A stretch of 48,128 bases of DNA, from contig JAKPQD010000257.1 in NCBI GenBank assembly GCA_029572965.1, positions 1 to 48,128 on the forward strand, written 5' to 3'. This document shows, in pieces, positions 1-7,836 of the stretch; within the stretch, counting starts at the first letter, position 1; every line of letters starts with the position of its first letter. Source of the stretch: Bacteroidota bacterium (GTDB taxonomy: Bacteria; Bacteroidota; Bacteroidia; Bacteroidales; DTGW01). The translations under genes and the position numbers were made by a program. The notes beneath the pieces are model-generated. The model worked only from the letters and a program-made list of their open reading frames with translations, did not search any database and had not been told where the DNA came from.

Positions 1-162
1 AGGTATTCTCAGCTATATTCTGCTACCAATCTTTGGTCTCGGCTTGACAGAATATCTATAAATATTTTATTAAAATTGTAAATTCCGTTTCTTAATTTAC
101 ACCAGCACCGGGCGGACTCAGCAACAAATTCCCTTGCTGCGCCAATGCAGACCGTTATGCGC
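1..162 (+). repeat. attC-like intergenic repeat, copy 1 (left-truncated)
   Basis: Right-hand part of the repeat that recurs through the first 11 kb. It shares with later copies the middle block CGGCTTGACA (about 40-49), the AT-rich stretch with a TTTCTTAATTTACA core near 90, the CAGCACCGGGCGG block at 102-115 and the CCCTTGCTGCGC block at 131-142. It ends in the core GTTATGCGC at 154-162, which is exactly complementary to GCGCATAAC at 691-699 on the other side of the next gene. The 5' core lies outside the window. Confidence 0.65.
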
Positions 163-184
163 TATTAATCCAAACTTAATATTA

Positions 185-685
185 ATGAAGCATTTGCTAA
201 TAATTATTCTCCCATTCGCGTCAGTTTTTGCTATTGGACAAAATAGATGCAATTTATCTTCACTACCTAAAGAATCGAAAAGCGAGTTAATTACTTTCTG
301 GGAAACTCTTAAAATTGCAGTTCAACAAAAAGATACAACCAAACTTATTTCTTTATCCGATTTCCCCTTTTATTTATCTAAAGAAATTCTATTACTTGAT
401 AATGAAAATGACGAGAAAAATAATACACTTGACTCAAATGGGCTTAAACAGAATATAAATTCGATTTATTTTGAGGAGCATTTTCTTAAAGCAATTTCAC
501 AATATAGTGATCCAACCAAGTGCCTAATTTTACACGGCGATCATAAACAAAAGCATAAAACCTGTGATTATGTTTTTCGTTACATGTTCACAAATGGACA
601 GGGAAATAATGAGGAAAGGTGCTTCGCAATTACGAAAATAGATAGTGTGTACAAGTTAAGGCTACATTGGATCAGGCATTCTTAA
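185..685 (+). CDS. Secreted protein of unknown function, single-gene cassette
   Basis: A 166-residue protein with a clear N-terminal signal peptide (MKHLLIIILPFASVFAIGQ), so probably exported to the periplasm or outer surface. I start it at the ATG at 185 because that start gives a clean signal peptide; an upstream start at 134 would lie inside the preceding repeat core. The mature part is mixed alpha/beta, with an aromatic C-terminus ending LHWIRHS, and resembles the small secreted unknowns common in Bacteroidota. It is flanked by exactly complementary 9-base cores (154-162 and 691-699), so the gene plus its downstream repeat looks like one mobile unit. No function can be assigned. Confidence 0.75.
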   Translation: MKHLLIIILPFASVFAIGQNRCNLSSLPKESKSELITFWETLKIAVQQKDTTKLISLSDFPFYLSKEILLLDNENDEKNNTLDSNGLKQNINSIYFEEHFLKAISQYSDPTKCLILHGDHKQKHKTCDYVFRYMFTNGQGNNEERCFAITKIDSVYKLRLHWIRHS

Positions 686-690
686 CAACA

Positions 691-890
691 GCGCATAACA
701 AAAATATTTACGCAATTTCGGGCGAACACAGCTAATCTCAACATTTTATCGCTATTTTTCTTCAGTACCGGCTTGACAAAAAACAAATTAGTATTTTATT
801 CAAATTGTAAAATTCGTTCCTTATTTGGCATCAAAAATCAGCAGACACTGCATCAAATATCCACGCTGCGGCTACGCTGGACGTTGGCTG
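691..890 (+). repeat. attC-like intergenic repeat, copy 2 (200 bp)
   Basis: Begins with core GCGCATAAC (691-699) and ends with core GTTGGCTG (883-890). The two ends of this copy do not match each other. The first matches the core left of the upstream gene, and the second (GTTGGC) matches GCCAAC at 1447-1452, right of the downstream gene. Internal shared blocks are AACACAGCTAATCTCAACAT near 725, CCGGCTTGACA near 768, and the AT-rich middle. The 3' block is divergent here (CCACGCTGCGGCTACGCTGG). Confidence 0.7.
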
Positions 891-920
891 TAAGCAATCG
901 AGCATCACTATATTTGCAAA

Positions 921-1436
921 ATGAAATCACTAGTATTTTTTTACTTATTATTTGCTTGCTTAAACTCTTCTGCTCAACAGCCTGTTTCATGCGCTTGCAA
1001 AGGATTTGTTGACTCCAATTATGTAGGAATAATTCATTTGAAAGATACTAGAACTGGAAAATCAGTTCAATCAATCCCTTACAAGCATAAAAAAGGGAAT
1101 TATTTACTTTTTGACATAACACAAGCCGCAGATAGTTTTTTCTTTGTAAAAATGAGATATGCTATATCTGGTAACTCGTATGAAGGTTGGATCAAAAAAA
1201 GTAAATACCTAGTGACTTTTCTAAAACAAGAAAGCCTAGAAATTCCTCTTCTTTATGAAGCAAGTTATACATCAAAAATAAAAATCAAAATCCCCACAAA
1301 GAGTTCTATCAATTTTCAAATATTTAATTGTACTCAAAACTGGGTTTATATTAAGGGTCTAAAAAGAGATTCGAAACTTCAGGGATGGATACATTCGCAA
1401 AATCAGTGCATTAACCCATTAGCAAACTGTGACTGA
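921..1436 (+). CDS. Secreted protein with SH3-like regions, single-gene cassette
   Basis: A 171-residue exported protein. The N-terminal signal peptide is MKSLVFFYLLFACLNSSAQQ. It is followed by a Cys-containing start (PVSCACKGF) and two segments that look like bacterial SH3-type folds, each ending in a W/G-rich strand (YEGWIKKSKYL near residue 92 and LQGWIHSQNQC near 155). Such domains in secreted Bacteroidota proteins are usually binding modules; the ligand is unknown. It is bounded by complementary six-base cores GTTGGC (883-888) and GCCAAC (1447-1452). The SH3 reading is inferred from pattern only. Confidence 0.75.
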   Translation: MKSLVFFYLLFACLNSSAQQPVSCACKGFVDSNYVGIIHLKDTRTGKSVQSIPYKHKKGNYLLFDITQAADSFFFVKMRYAISGNSYEGWIKKSKYLVTFLKQESLEIPLLYEASYTSKIKIKIPTKSSINFQIFNCTQNWVYIKGLKRDSKLQGWIHSQNQCINPLANCD

Positions 1437-1446
1437 TCAAATCAAT

Positions 1447-1647
1447 GCCAACAACCAACATGGCATTGGCTCAAGTGATGGCGGACTTAGCTAATTCAGC
1501 AACAAAGTCCTACTCTTCTTCTGTTTCGGCTTGACAGATTTACAATTTAAATTTCATTCAAATTCTAAATATCCTTTCTTAATTTACATCAGCACCGGGC
1601 AGGCTCAGGATCAATTCCCTCGCTGCGCAAATATTCAACGTTAGCTG
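1447..1647 (+). repeat. attC-like intergenic repeat, copy 3 (201 bp)
   Basis: Starts with GCCAAC (1447-1452) and ends with GTTAGCTG (1640-1647). It contains the CATGGCATTGGC block just after the 5' core, also present in copy 5, then TTCGGCTTGACAG, TTTCTTAATTTACATCAGCA and a 3' block at 1619-1645 that is identical over 27 nt to 6274-6300 in copy 4. No complementary right-hand partner of GTTAGCTGAT was found before the regulator at 1788, so what follows is either an interrupted cassette or ordinary chromosome. Confidence 0.7.
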
Positions 1648-1787
1648 ATATGATTAAATGATCTCAGGCCCTGGAATATGTTGACACAAAATTGTGTAAA
1701 TCCAAATCAGACAACTCATGACAATTGACAAGGCAATAATCACACAATTTAATTTGTTCTATACTTTACTTGATTTTTAATTGGTAT

Positions 1788-2645
1788 CTACTCAATAACA
1801 AGTTTGTAGCCTCTACCATGTATGTTAATAAATTTAAAGGAGTTATCATCGCTTAATTTCTTACGCAATTTAGACACTAATACATCAACATTTCTACTGA
1901 TCACCACTATACCTTCATCTTCCCAAATTTCTTTCATCAATTTTTCCCTTTCTACCACTTGATCTATGTTTTCTGCGAATATTTTCAGTGCTTTTGTTTC
2001 TTTTTCAGAAAGCGAAATAGTTTTATGCTCAGCTTTAAGAACATTGTTAGCTGTATAAAACCTAAAGTTTCCTAATGATATATAATCACTATTATCGAAA
2101 ATCGGTGCTTTCCCTTCTTTTTTCCGGAACCTGTCTTTTACATAAAAAACAACAAGACCCAAAGGAACGATCAATAGCAATAACCAAAAGAAACTAAACT
2201 TATTTTCCTTCGAAAGATCAATTTCAATAACATAACAACCAACCTCCAGCTTACGGCCCCTGCAGGGTGTTAAATTGCCGGCTTTGTCATTTATTTCGAA
2301 TGCCAAGACAGTTTCATTTTGTTCACAATTCCTCAAATTCACTATATAATCTTTTGCCAAAGCGCTTTTTTGAAATGACCGTTCAACTATATTGATCAGT
2401 GTATCTGAAATAAAACTAAAGTTGTTTTGAAAGGAGATTCGGTACGTATTTTCAGTTAATTTCTTAACCGGCAGCACACGGGATGTAGAATCTTTAGCTG
2501 AAAGCAAAAGCTGATGTCCTATATCACGTAATACCACTTCCAGGTGACTCCCTGGAATTTCATGCTTTCTATTGATAAATGCAACGGCAGAAATCAAAAT
2601 AGCAATTATCATGATTGAAGATCCGAAGAGGATAAATTGCTTCAT
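1788..2645 (-). CDS. Membrane-anchored winged-helix (PhoB/OmpR C-domain) regulator
   Basis: A 285-residue one-component regulator. Residues about 5-24 form a first membrane helix, 25-148 a periplasmic sensor-like domain with Cys residues, and about 152-170 a second membrane helix. Residues about 188-285 are a PhoB-type winged-helix DNA-binding domain (SLSEKETKALKIFAENIDQ, then VISRNVDVLVSKLRKKL and a C-terminal IHGRGYKLVIE hairpin). There is no receiver domain, so signal and DNA-binding domain are linked across the membrane, ToxR-like in idea but with the wHTH at the C-terminus. It diverges from the propeller genes at 2793-5831, which are plausible targets. A TAnnTTTG box lies only 5 nt before its ATG. 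Confidence 0.85.
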   Translation of the reverse strand: MKQFILFGSSIMIIAILISAVAFINRKHEIPGSHLEVVLRDIGHQLLLSAKDSTSRVLPVKKLTENTYRISFQNNFSFISDTLINIVERSFQKSALAKDYIVNLRNCEQNETVLAFEINDKAGNLTPCRGRKLEVGCYVIEIDLSKENKFSFFWLLLLIVPLGLVVFYVKDRFRKKEGKAPIFDNSDYISLGNFRFYTANNVLKAEHKTISLSEKETKALKIFAENIDQVVEREKLMKEIWEDEGIVVISRNVDVLVSKLRKKLSDDNSFKFINIHGRGYKLVIE

Positions 2646-2650
2646 GGGTG

Positions 2651-2658
2651 CAAAAATA
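2651..2658 (-). promoter_or_regulatory. -7 box (TATTTTTG) of the winged-helix regulator
   Basis: On the minus strand TATTTTTG matches the Bacteroidota TAnnTTTG element. Only five bases (CACCC) separate it from the ATG of the regulator, so transcription would begin at or very near the start codon. A TTTG-type -33 element at a good spacing is not obvious. Confidence 0.45.
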
Positions 2659-2792
2659 ACCTATTAAACCCCGGTTTTCGGTGATTTTACAAACGTTTTA
2701 CGTATAATTTACACTTATTTACTATTAAAAAGCACCAAGATAGTTGACGCCGGATACCTTTACTTTATTGTTTCACCAAATAAAGCATAGCC

Positions 2793-3854
2793 ATGAAAAT
2801 CTATAAGCTTTCCTTTTTGCTTCTTTTTCAATTACTTTCCTGTTACCGGGCGCCAGAATTTCCGCTGGCATTCCATCTTCCGGATAGTCTGCATAATCCA
2901 AAAAGAGATAATCCCGTAACTGCAAAGATCGTTTTTAAATCTACAGATGGCGGACAAACCTGGCAGGACATCAGCAAAGGGCTGCCCGAAAATTTGCAGC
3001 AAGATAGTATCCGGGGAAATAGCTTTTTCGCAAATGATAAAGGGCTGTTTTTAAGGGTGGGAAAAGAACTCTATCACAGTTTAGCAAATGCCACAGCTCC
3101 TTTTTGGACCAAAGAGATTTACCTTGGCGAATATAGCAGCAGTACCCCTGGTAATTCCGGAATATCTGCCTACAATTACTGGGGTGTAAATTTGAAAAAA
3201 ACAAACGGAACGAGTGTATGGTCGCCGATATTCGACAATTCTCATGAGCCACGAATACGCAGCGTTTTTGAGACTGCCGGAGGTACAATCTTCATCGGCA
3301 CCGACAGGGGCCTTTTTAAAACCGATAACAGTGGAAAAACCTGGAAACATGTCTATGTCGGAGGCTTTGTAGGGCATTTGGCAGAGTCGAATGGCGTATT
3401 GGTGGCGACCGGTATGAAAAAGATAATAAGATCGATCGATAATGGTGAAAACTGGGCGGTGGTGATCGGTGAAGGCAGTGTAGCTTTCGATGTAAAACAG
3501 ATCAAAGGAGGGTTTGCTGCTATCACTTCCAGTTCAGAGTCGAATCCCAGGAGACTGAGGAAATCCTACGACGGCGGTAAAACCTGGCAGCCCATTGGTG
3601 CCAGCCTTCAGGATAAGGTTGTTAACGATTCAATATGGCGAACCTGGAATGATCGCCTTCGTCTGCAAGCCTTCACGACTTCAATTATCCTGGTTGGTGA
3701 AAACTTCTTATGTACTCACCCCGACGGCATTTTCAGATCAGCAGACAACGGAAAAACATGGAAATTATTGCTTCCGTCTATAGAAGATAAGGTCTTCAAT
3801 CTATTTGTTTCAGGCAACGTGATTTATGCCATACCCAGCAAGGGTGGATGTTGA
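2793..3854 (+). CDS. BNR/Asp-box repeat beta-propeller, exported
   Basis: A 353-residue protein with a hydrophobic N-terminal segment followed by Cys (LLLFQLLSCYRAPEF), so probably a lipoprotein. It contains Asp-box repeats of the sialidase/VPS10 propeller type: STDGGQTWQD, KTDNSGKTWKHV, RSIDNGENWAVV, KSYDGGKTWQPI and RSADNGKTWKLL. Such propellers are binding scaffolds or glycosidases, but no glycosidase catalytic set is recognisable. It is divergently paired with the membrane-anchored regulator at 1788-2645 and followed by a shorter paralogue, suggesting a surface module under that regulator. A TTTACTTTAT sequence near 2760 may be its promoter. Confidence 0.8.
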   Translation: MKIYKLSFLLLFQLLSCYRAPEFPLAFHLPDSLHNPKRDNPVTAKIVFKSTDGGQTWQDISKGLPENLQQDSIRGNSFFANDKGLFLRVGKELYHSLANATAPFWTKEIYLGEYSSSTPGNSGISAYNYWGVNLKKTNGTSVWSPIFDNSHEPRIRSVFETAGGTIFIGTDRGLFKTDNSGKTWKHVYVGGFVGHLAESNGVLVATGMKKIIRSIDNGENWAVVIGEGSVAFDVKQIKGGFAAITSSSESNPRRLRKSYDGGKTWQPIGASLQDKVVNDSIWRTWNDRLRLQAFTTSIILVGENFLCTHPDGIFRSADNGKTWKLLLPSIEDKVFNLFVSGNVIYAIPSKGGC

Positions 3855-3968
3855 AGCATCAATAATCACGGACTTTAAAAGTGCAGCTGGCCAGCAATAA
3901 TCTGTATTGCCCTCCCTGCTACTTTACGCTAATTATTAATCAATATGTTTTACTCTAAATAAAAAAAA

Positions 3969-4655
3969 ATGAAAAGATTATTTGTGTTTGTCCCTGCTAT
4001 CCTCCTGGTATTATTCCTATTAAATTCTTATGTGCTAAAAGAAAAGGATGCGGACAAAGTAATTAAAAATAAATTAGGGACCATAAACCCCGTTTTGAAA
4101 TCTACTGATGGCGGACAAACATGGAAGGAAACTAGCGAAGCGCCACCTGAAATTGAGCGGCCTGCGTCAGGGAGTAATATAGTGAAGTCAGAAGGAGTAA
4201 TAATTGCAACAGGCCAAAAAGGTATCAGGCGTTCGACTGATAATGGTGAACACTGGCAATGGGTAATAAGCGAGGGTGGCGTGGGTATAGCTATTGAACT
4301 TATAAATAGTGGATTTGCTGCTATATCCTATAACACAGAAACGAAATCAAGAAGGATACGCATTTCATTGGATAGCGGAAAAACATGGCAAGCTATTGAT
4401 GAAGGACTTCCACCTTCCTCATCCATTTCATCAATTAAACAAATGGGCAAAAATTTAATATGTGGTCATCCGGATGGTATATTCCTGTCATCTGACATGG
4501 GTAAAACCTGGAATAGAGTTCATCCCGGTGTTGATAACAATGAGTTTAAATTTTTAACAACATCGGATATCCCTTCCAGTAAAGCTAATAAAGTATTTAG
4601 GATATATGTTTCCCGGAATGTATTGTATGCTGTGGCGGTTAATGCTGGATGCTGA
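3969..4655 (+). CDS. Shorter BNR-repeat propeller paralogue
   Basis: A 228-residue protein with an N-terminal membrane anchor or signal (MKRLFVFVPAILLVLFLLNS) and four Asp-box motifs (STDGGQTWKE, RSTDNGEHWQWV, ISLDSGKTWQAI, LSSDMGKTWNRV). It aligns with the preceding protein at both ends but lacks the central portion of about 120 residues, leaving too few blades for a normal closed propeller on its own; it may oligomerise. The same C-terminal ending (VSRNVLYAV...AGC versus VSGNVIYAI...GGC) shows that the pair arose by tandem duplication followed by an internal deletion in this copy or expansion in the other. Confidence 0.75.
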   Translation: MKRLFVFVPAILLVLFLLNSYVLKEKDADKVIKNKLGTINPVLKSTDGGQTWKETSEAPPEIERPASGSNIVKSEGVIIATGQKGIRRSTDNGEHWQWVISEGGVGIAIELINSGFAAISYNTETKSRRIRISLDSGKTWQAIDEGLPPSSSISSIKQMGKNLICGHPDGIFLSSDMGKTWNRVHPGVDNNEFKFLTTSDIPSSKANKVFRIYVSRNVLYAVAVNAGC

Positions 4656-4730
4656 AAATAATCAACAAGAAGAATATGAACACAACTCGGCTATCGGAAT
4701 CATGCAGCTATTACCAATATTAAATAAATC

Positions 4731-5831
4731 ATGAAATACATACACTTTTTTACTTTTCTCACAATATTACTTTTTGGTAATGCCTGCAACGGATCACCTA
4801 AAAAAGATTTGCCAAAAGAAAAGGTGAGTGAGTCTAACATAATACCTGCTGCACATCCAAAACTTATAAAAACCATAGGCGACCCAAGATATGGCAATGT
4901 TCAATGTAGTCTGCAGGACAAAGCCGGTAATCTTTGGTTCGGCACCACCGAAAATGGATTGTATAAATATGACGGGAAATCGTTTAGGCAATTTTTAGTG
5001 ACCAATGGGCTAAACAGTAATAATATTTCTTGCATTTTGGAAGATAAAGATGGTAAAATCTGGATAGGTACTGATGCTGGGCTTTGTCTTTACGATGGTA
5101 AAATATTTACCAAAATCCAGATTCCTTTACCAAAAAAACTACCTCCCAACAAGAATGAATACTATCGCCACTCGCATTGGGTATTCAATATCATGCAAGC
5201 AAAAAGTGGAAAACTATGGTTCGCAACAATTGATGGTGTTTATATCTACGATGGCAAATCCTTTACTCCTTTTATAATTAATGAGGCCGCAGGTGGCTTT
5301 ATGAGTACTAACAATAACGCGGAATATATTTTAGAAGATAAAGCAGGTAACATTTGGTTTGGGGGACGAGGTAACCAAGGGGTATATCGGTATGATGGAA
5401 AATCTGTAACCAACTTTAAACTAAAAGAACTAACGCTTCAATTTGAGTCGAGACGAGTCGTTCATAGTTGGGCCTGGCCTCAACTGCAAGACAAAAACGG
5501 AAATATTTGGTTCAGCAATTGGGCCGGAGCCTACCGTTATAATGGAAAAACATTTACAAGTTTTACAAAAAGCGATGGTTTGCCAGGTAATAATGGTCTG
5601 GTTTCAAAGATTATAGAGGACAAGAACGGCAACCTTTTGTTTGGTGGTGCTGGTGGGCTTTCCAGTTATGATGGAAAATCTTTCACCTGTTTTAAAGATG
5701 GACTAATCAATCCTTGGATTTGGACAATTTTGGAAGATAAAACTGAAAATCTTTGGGTGGGTACCAGAGAAACAGGTCTCTACCTTTTCGATGGAAAAAT
5801 ATTTATTAATTATTCGGAATATAAACACTAG
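4731..5831 (+). CDS. Reg_prop (two-component regulator propeller) lipoprotein
   Basis: A 366-residue protein starting with a lipoprotein signal (LTILLFGNACNGS; lipobox Cys about residue 19). It is made of repeated units of the form LxDKxGNxWFGTxxxGLYxYDGKSF, typical of the Reg_prop sensor propeller found in hybrid two-component systems of Bacteroidota. Unlike those systems there is no Y_Y_Y domain, membrane helix or kinase after the propeller; the protein ends with the last blade. It is third in the cluster with the two BNR proteins and may be a stand-alone ligand-binding surface protein. Confidence 0.8.
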   Translation: MKYIHFFTFLTILLFGNACNGSPKKDLPKEKVSESNIIPAAHPKLIKTIGDPRYGNVQCSLQDKAGNLWFGTTENGLYKYDGKSFRQFLVTNGLNSNNISCILEDKDGKIWIGTDAGLCLYDGKIFTKIQIPLPKKLPPNKNEYYRHSHWVFNIMQAKSGKLWFATIDGVYIYDGKSFTPFIINEAAGGFMSTNNNAEYILEDKAGNIWFGGRGNQGVYRYDGKSVTNFKLKELTLQFESRRVVHSWAWPQLQDKNGNIWFSNWAGAYRYNGKTFTSFTKSDGLPGNNGLVSKIIEDKNGNLLFGGAGGLSSYDGKSFTCFKDGLINPWIWTILEDKTENLWVGTRETGLYLFDGKIFINYSEYKH

Positions 5832-6102
5832 CCTTTAACTGACTATTCATCCAAAAGCATCAAGTGGTTTTTATGTTGTAATACTCTGTTTGAATGAATG
5901 AACAGGCGGTATATTACAAACAGGGCTTAGCCTAAAAGTACAAAATCTTTTTTATCGAATTAAGTTACTCGAGTCCAATAAAACGCACCGTGAGTTATAC
6001 GATAAAGAAATTCATTGTGGAAGTATTAATTAAAAAGTTTGCTGTTAAAGAAAGAAACATAAAGCCAATAAACAACAAAAGCATTTAACGCAACTTGGGA
6101 AG
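5832..6102. other. Intergenic stretch without a recognisable gene
   Basis: This 270-base stretch lies between the propeller gene and repeat copy 4. It is AT-rich with stops in all frames. I see no complete 5' core of copy 4 here, only loose candidates such as ATAAC at 6108-6112, so the left end of copy 4 seems to have decayed. Confidence 0.5.
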
Positions 6103-6302
6103 AACGAATAACAATCCGCAACAACACTCCTATCTTCTGTATTTTCCGGTTGACTATTTTGCAATTCGCCTGCACTTCTACTACACACCTTGTGAAGAGG
6201 TTTTCATTTCGGTCAAAATAAAATTTTATTTTCCTAAATTACATCAGCATTGGTTAGACCGGGCATCCATTCTCTCGCTGCGCAAATATTCAACGTTAGC
6301 GG
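6103..6302 (+). repeat. attC-like intergenic repeat, copy 4 (5' end degenerate)
   Basis: Recognised from TATTTTCCGGTTGACTATTT (about 6138), TTTTCCTAAATTACATCAGCA near 6232 and the 27 nt block at 6274-6300 identical to copy 3. It ends with core GTTAGCGG (6295-6302) followed by TCATTG. GTTAGCGGT (6295-6303) is exactly complementary to ACCGCTAAC (6859-6867) at the far side of the acetyltransferase gene. The left boundary is estimated from the usual length of about 200 bp. Confidence 0.6.
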
Positions 6303-6332
6303 TCATTGTTAGAATAAAATCTGGAAATTAAG

Positions 6333-6836
6333 ATGGACAATATAGAAATAAAAGAAATTTTATCCGCGGACATTGAACTATATAAAACGTTTTTAGCTGC
6401 TGCACTTCAAATCGACAAAGAAAACCTACTTATTACAGATCAGGATAACAAAGAATCAACATTTCCTACGAAGGACAGAAATGATAGTTTTACGCTGGGG
6501 GCTTTTGTCGAAAATATCTTAGCGGGAATTGTTAGTTTTACACGTGATGGAGGAGATAGAGAAAAATTGCGTCATAAAGGGTTAATATCAACAATGTATG
6601 TTTCTAAAGAATTTCGTGGATATGGAATTGCAAAAAGATTACTTGAAGAAATAATCAAAAAAGTAAAAAATGTTCCAGATATTGAACAAATCAATCTAAT
6701 TGTAATTAGTGACAACTTAAATGCAAAAAAACTGTATGAAAAATTTGGTTTCTCAAAATTTGGCACTGAGTTAAATTCAATAAAATGGGAAGGCAAATAT
6801 TTTTCAGAAGATCTTATGGTGCTGCGTCTTAAGTAA
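6333..6836 (+). CDS. GNAT-family N-acetyltransferase, single-gene cassette
   Basis: A 167-residue Gcn5-related acetyltransferase that would transfer the acetyl group of acetyl-CoA to an amine; the substrate is unknown. The acetyl-CoA binding motif A is visible as ISTMYVSKEFRGYGIAKRLL (Q/RxxGxG/A form, RGYGIA about residues 95-100). The C-terminal part SDNLNAKKLYEKFGF is the typical motif B. Length fits the family. It is flanked by exactly complementary 9-base cores (6295-6303 and 6859-6867), the clearest gene-plus-repeat unit in the window. Acetyltransferases are common cassette cargo, but no resistance role can be claimed. Confidence 0.88.
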   Translation: MDNIEIKEILSADIELYKTFLAAALQIDKENLLITDQDNKESTFPTKDRNDSFTLGAFVENILAGIVSFTRDGGDREKLRHKGLISTMYVSKEFRGYGIAKRLLEEIIKKVKNVPDIEQINLIVISDNLNAKKLYEKFGFSKFGTELNSIKWEGKYFSEDLMVLRLK

Positions 6837-6858
6837 GCAAATCTTTACACAAACACGA

Positions 6859-7056
6859 ACCGCTAACATGGCATTGGCACAACGGCTGGCTGACACAGCT
6901 AATCTCAACATTTCATCCCTATTAATCTTCATTTTCCGGTTGACCGTTTTGTAATTGAAATTTTACTTTAAGTACGGTTTCCGGTTATAAATCATATAAG
7001 CACCGGGCGGAGTTAGCATCAAATTCCCTTGCTGAGCAAATATTCAATGCTGGCAG
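6859..7056 (+). repeat. attC-like intergenic repeat, copy 5 (about 198 bp)
   Basis: Starts ACCGCTAAC (6859-6867), then CATGGCATTGGC as in copy 3, a small hairpin GCTG-ACA-CAGC (about 6889-6899), TTTTCCGGTTGACCGTTTTG, AGCACCGGGCGGAGTTAGCA and CCCTTGCTGAGCAAATATTC. It ends with GCTGGCAG (7049-7056), an altered core expected to read GTTGGCAG, followed by TCATTG as in copies 4 and 7. Confidence 0.7.
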
Positions 7057-7234
7057 TCATTGTTAAACAGCATATCAATTGACTTTTAGCAAAGTCATCG
7101 AATTATTGCCTAAATCATTTCAAAAGACCATTTAACCATAAAGCTTTTCCGCTCGACACTTTTTTAATATGGAAGATATCATACTTTGTAGGTTTGATTT
7201 CAAAAAATGAATTTCATATTTTATAAATTAAACC

Positions 7235-7366
7235 ATGAAAAAAGAAATCCTATTTAAATCAAAAGCATTTAAAATATTACTTCCGCTAATTGGGCTTATA
7301 ATTGTTGTAGCACTTTGGCGCAATGGTTACCAGTTTGGGCAATGGCTAAATAAGGTATTAAATTAG
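7235..7366 (+). CDS. Small single-span membrane protein (43 residues)
   Basis: A short reading frame starting with ATG encodes MKKEILFKSKAFKILL, a hydrophobic helix (LLPLIGLIIVVALW), then a polar tail with NGYQFGQWL. The basic N-terminus followed by one membrane helix fits a small inner-membrane protein, and tails with GYxFGxWL occur in small Bacteroidota proteins. It lies in the 350-base leader between a repeat and the DUF6958-like gene, so this cassette may carry two genes. Its size makes chance occurrence possible. Confidence 0.5.
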   Translation: MKKEILFKSKAFKILLPLIGLIIVVALWRNGYQFGQWLNKVLN

Positions 7367-7412
7367 TAGCATTATAAGTATCTATGTGAATTCTTAAATA
7401 TTATTTGTTCCT

Positions 7413-7703
7413 ATGAACGATGCACACATTCAAACTTTGCACCCCCTGCCTGGAAAAATCAATAAAAAAATATCGTTGATTAAATATAATATAATAAAAG
7501 GGAATATTCTGGCAATACTCGAAAATAAAGAGTTGACTCACACTGAACTTATGGAAGAATTATATAGGAAAGTGAAAGATACATTTGAAGGAGGTGTTCA
7601 ATGGTACGGAGAAACGGTAAAACTTGATCTTGAAGCAAGGAAAATCATCGAACGAACAGTTAGTAAACCAGAGAAATATAGAATAATAACAACTAACTGC
7701 TAA
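7413..7703 (+). CDS. DUF6958-like small cytosolic protein
   Basis: A 96-residue protein without signal or membrane segment. The opening IQTLHPLPGKINKKISLIKY, then a helical segment (TELMEELYRKVKDTF) and the closing GGVQWYGETVKLDLEARKIIER, match what I recall of the DUF6958 family, whose function is unknown. The TAA stop codon (7701-7703) lies inside the inverse core ACTGCTAAC (7696-7704) of the following repeat, so coding sequence and recombination-like site overlap, as happens in integron cassettes. Confidence 0.7.
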   Translation: MNDAHIQTLHPLPGKINKKISLIKYNIIKGNILAILENKELTHTELMEELYRKVKDTFEGGVQWYGETVKLDLEARKIIERTVSKPEKYRIITTNC

Positions 7704-7756
7704 CACGGCTGACTCAGCACCAAATCCCTCGCTGCACAGATAATTCAAGTTGGCAT
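7696..7756 (+). repeat. Compact attC-like repeat, copy 6 (61 bp)
   Basis: Runs from ACTGCTAAC (7696-7704) to GTTGGCAT (7749-7756), keeping only the outer parts of the long copies: a 5' piece ACGGCTGACTCAGC and a 3' piece AATCCCTCGCTGCACAGATA. The central 135 bp or so of the long form are missing. GCTGA-C-TCAGC inside it is a perfect short palindrome. Its length is that of the shortest attC sites of integrons. The stop codon of the upstream gene lies in the first core. Confidence 0.65.
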
Positions 7757-7836
7757 CATTGTAACGCACCTTTCTACAACAAACAACAAAAACTTGCCGG
7801 CATTTTCCTACAAAAAATAATTGCAAATAAAATTGC

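Noticed and set aside
773-1012. Reading frame of 79 codons over repeat copy 2 and the start of the next gene
   Set aside because: It reads through the repeat and overlaps the clear signal peptide of the gene at 921 in another frame.
6095-6331. Reading frame of 78 codons across repeat copy 4
   Set aside because: It lies in the repeat, similar frames in other copies are interrupted, and the product is unrelated to known proteins.
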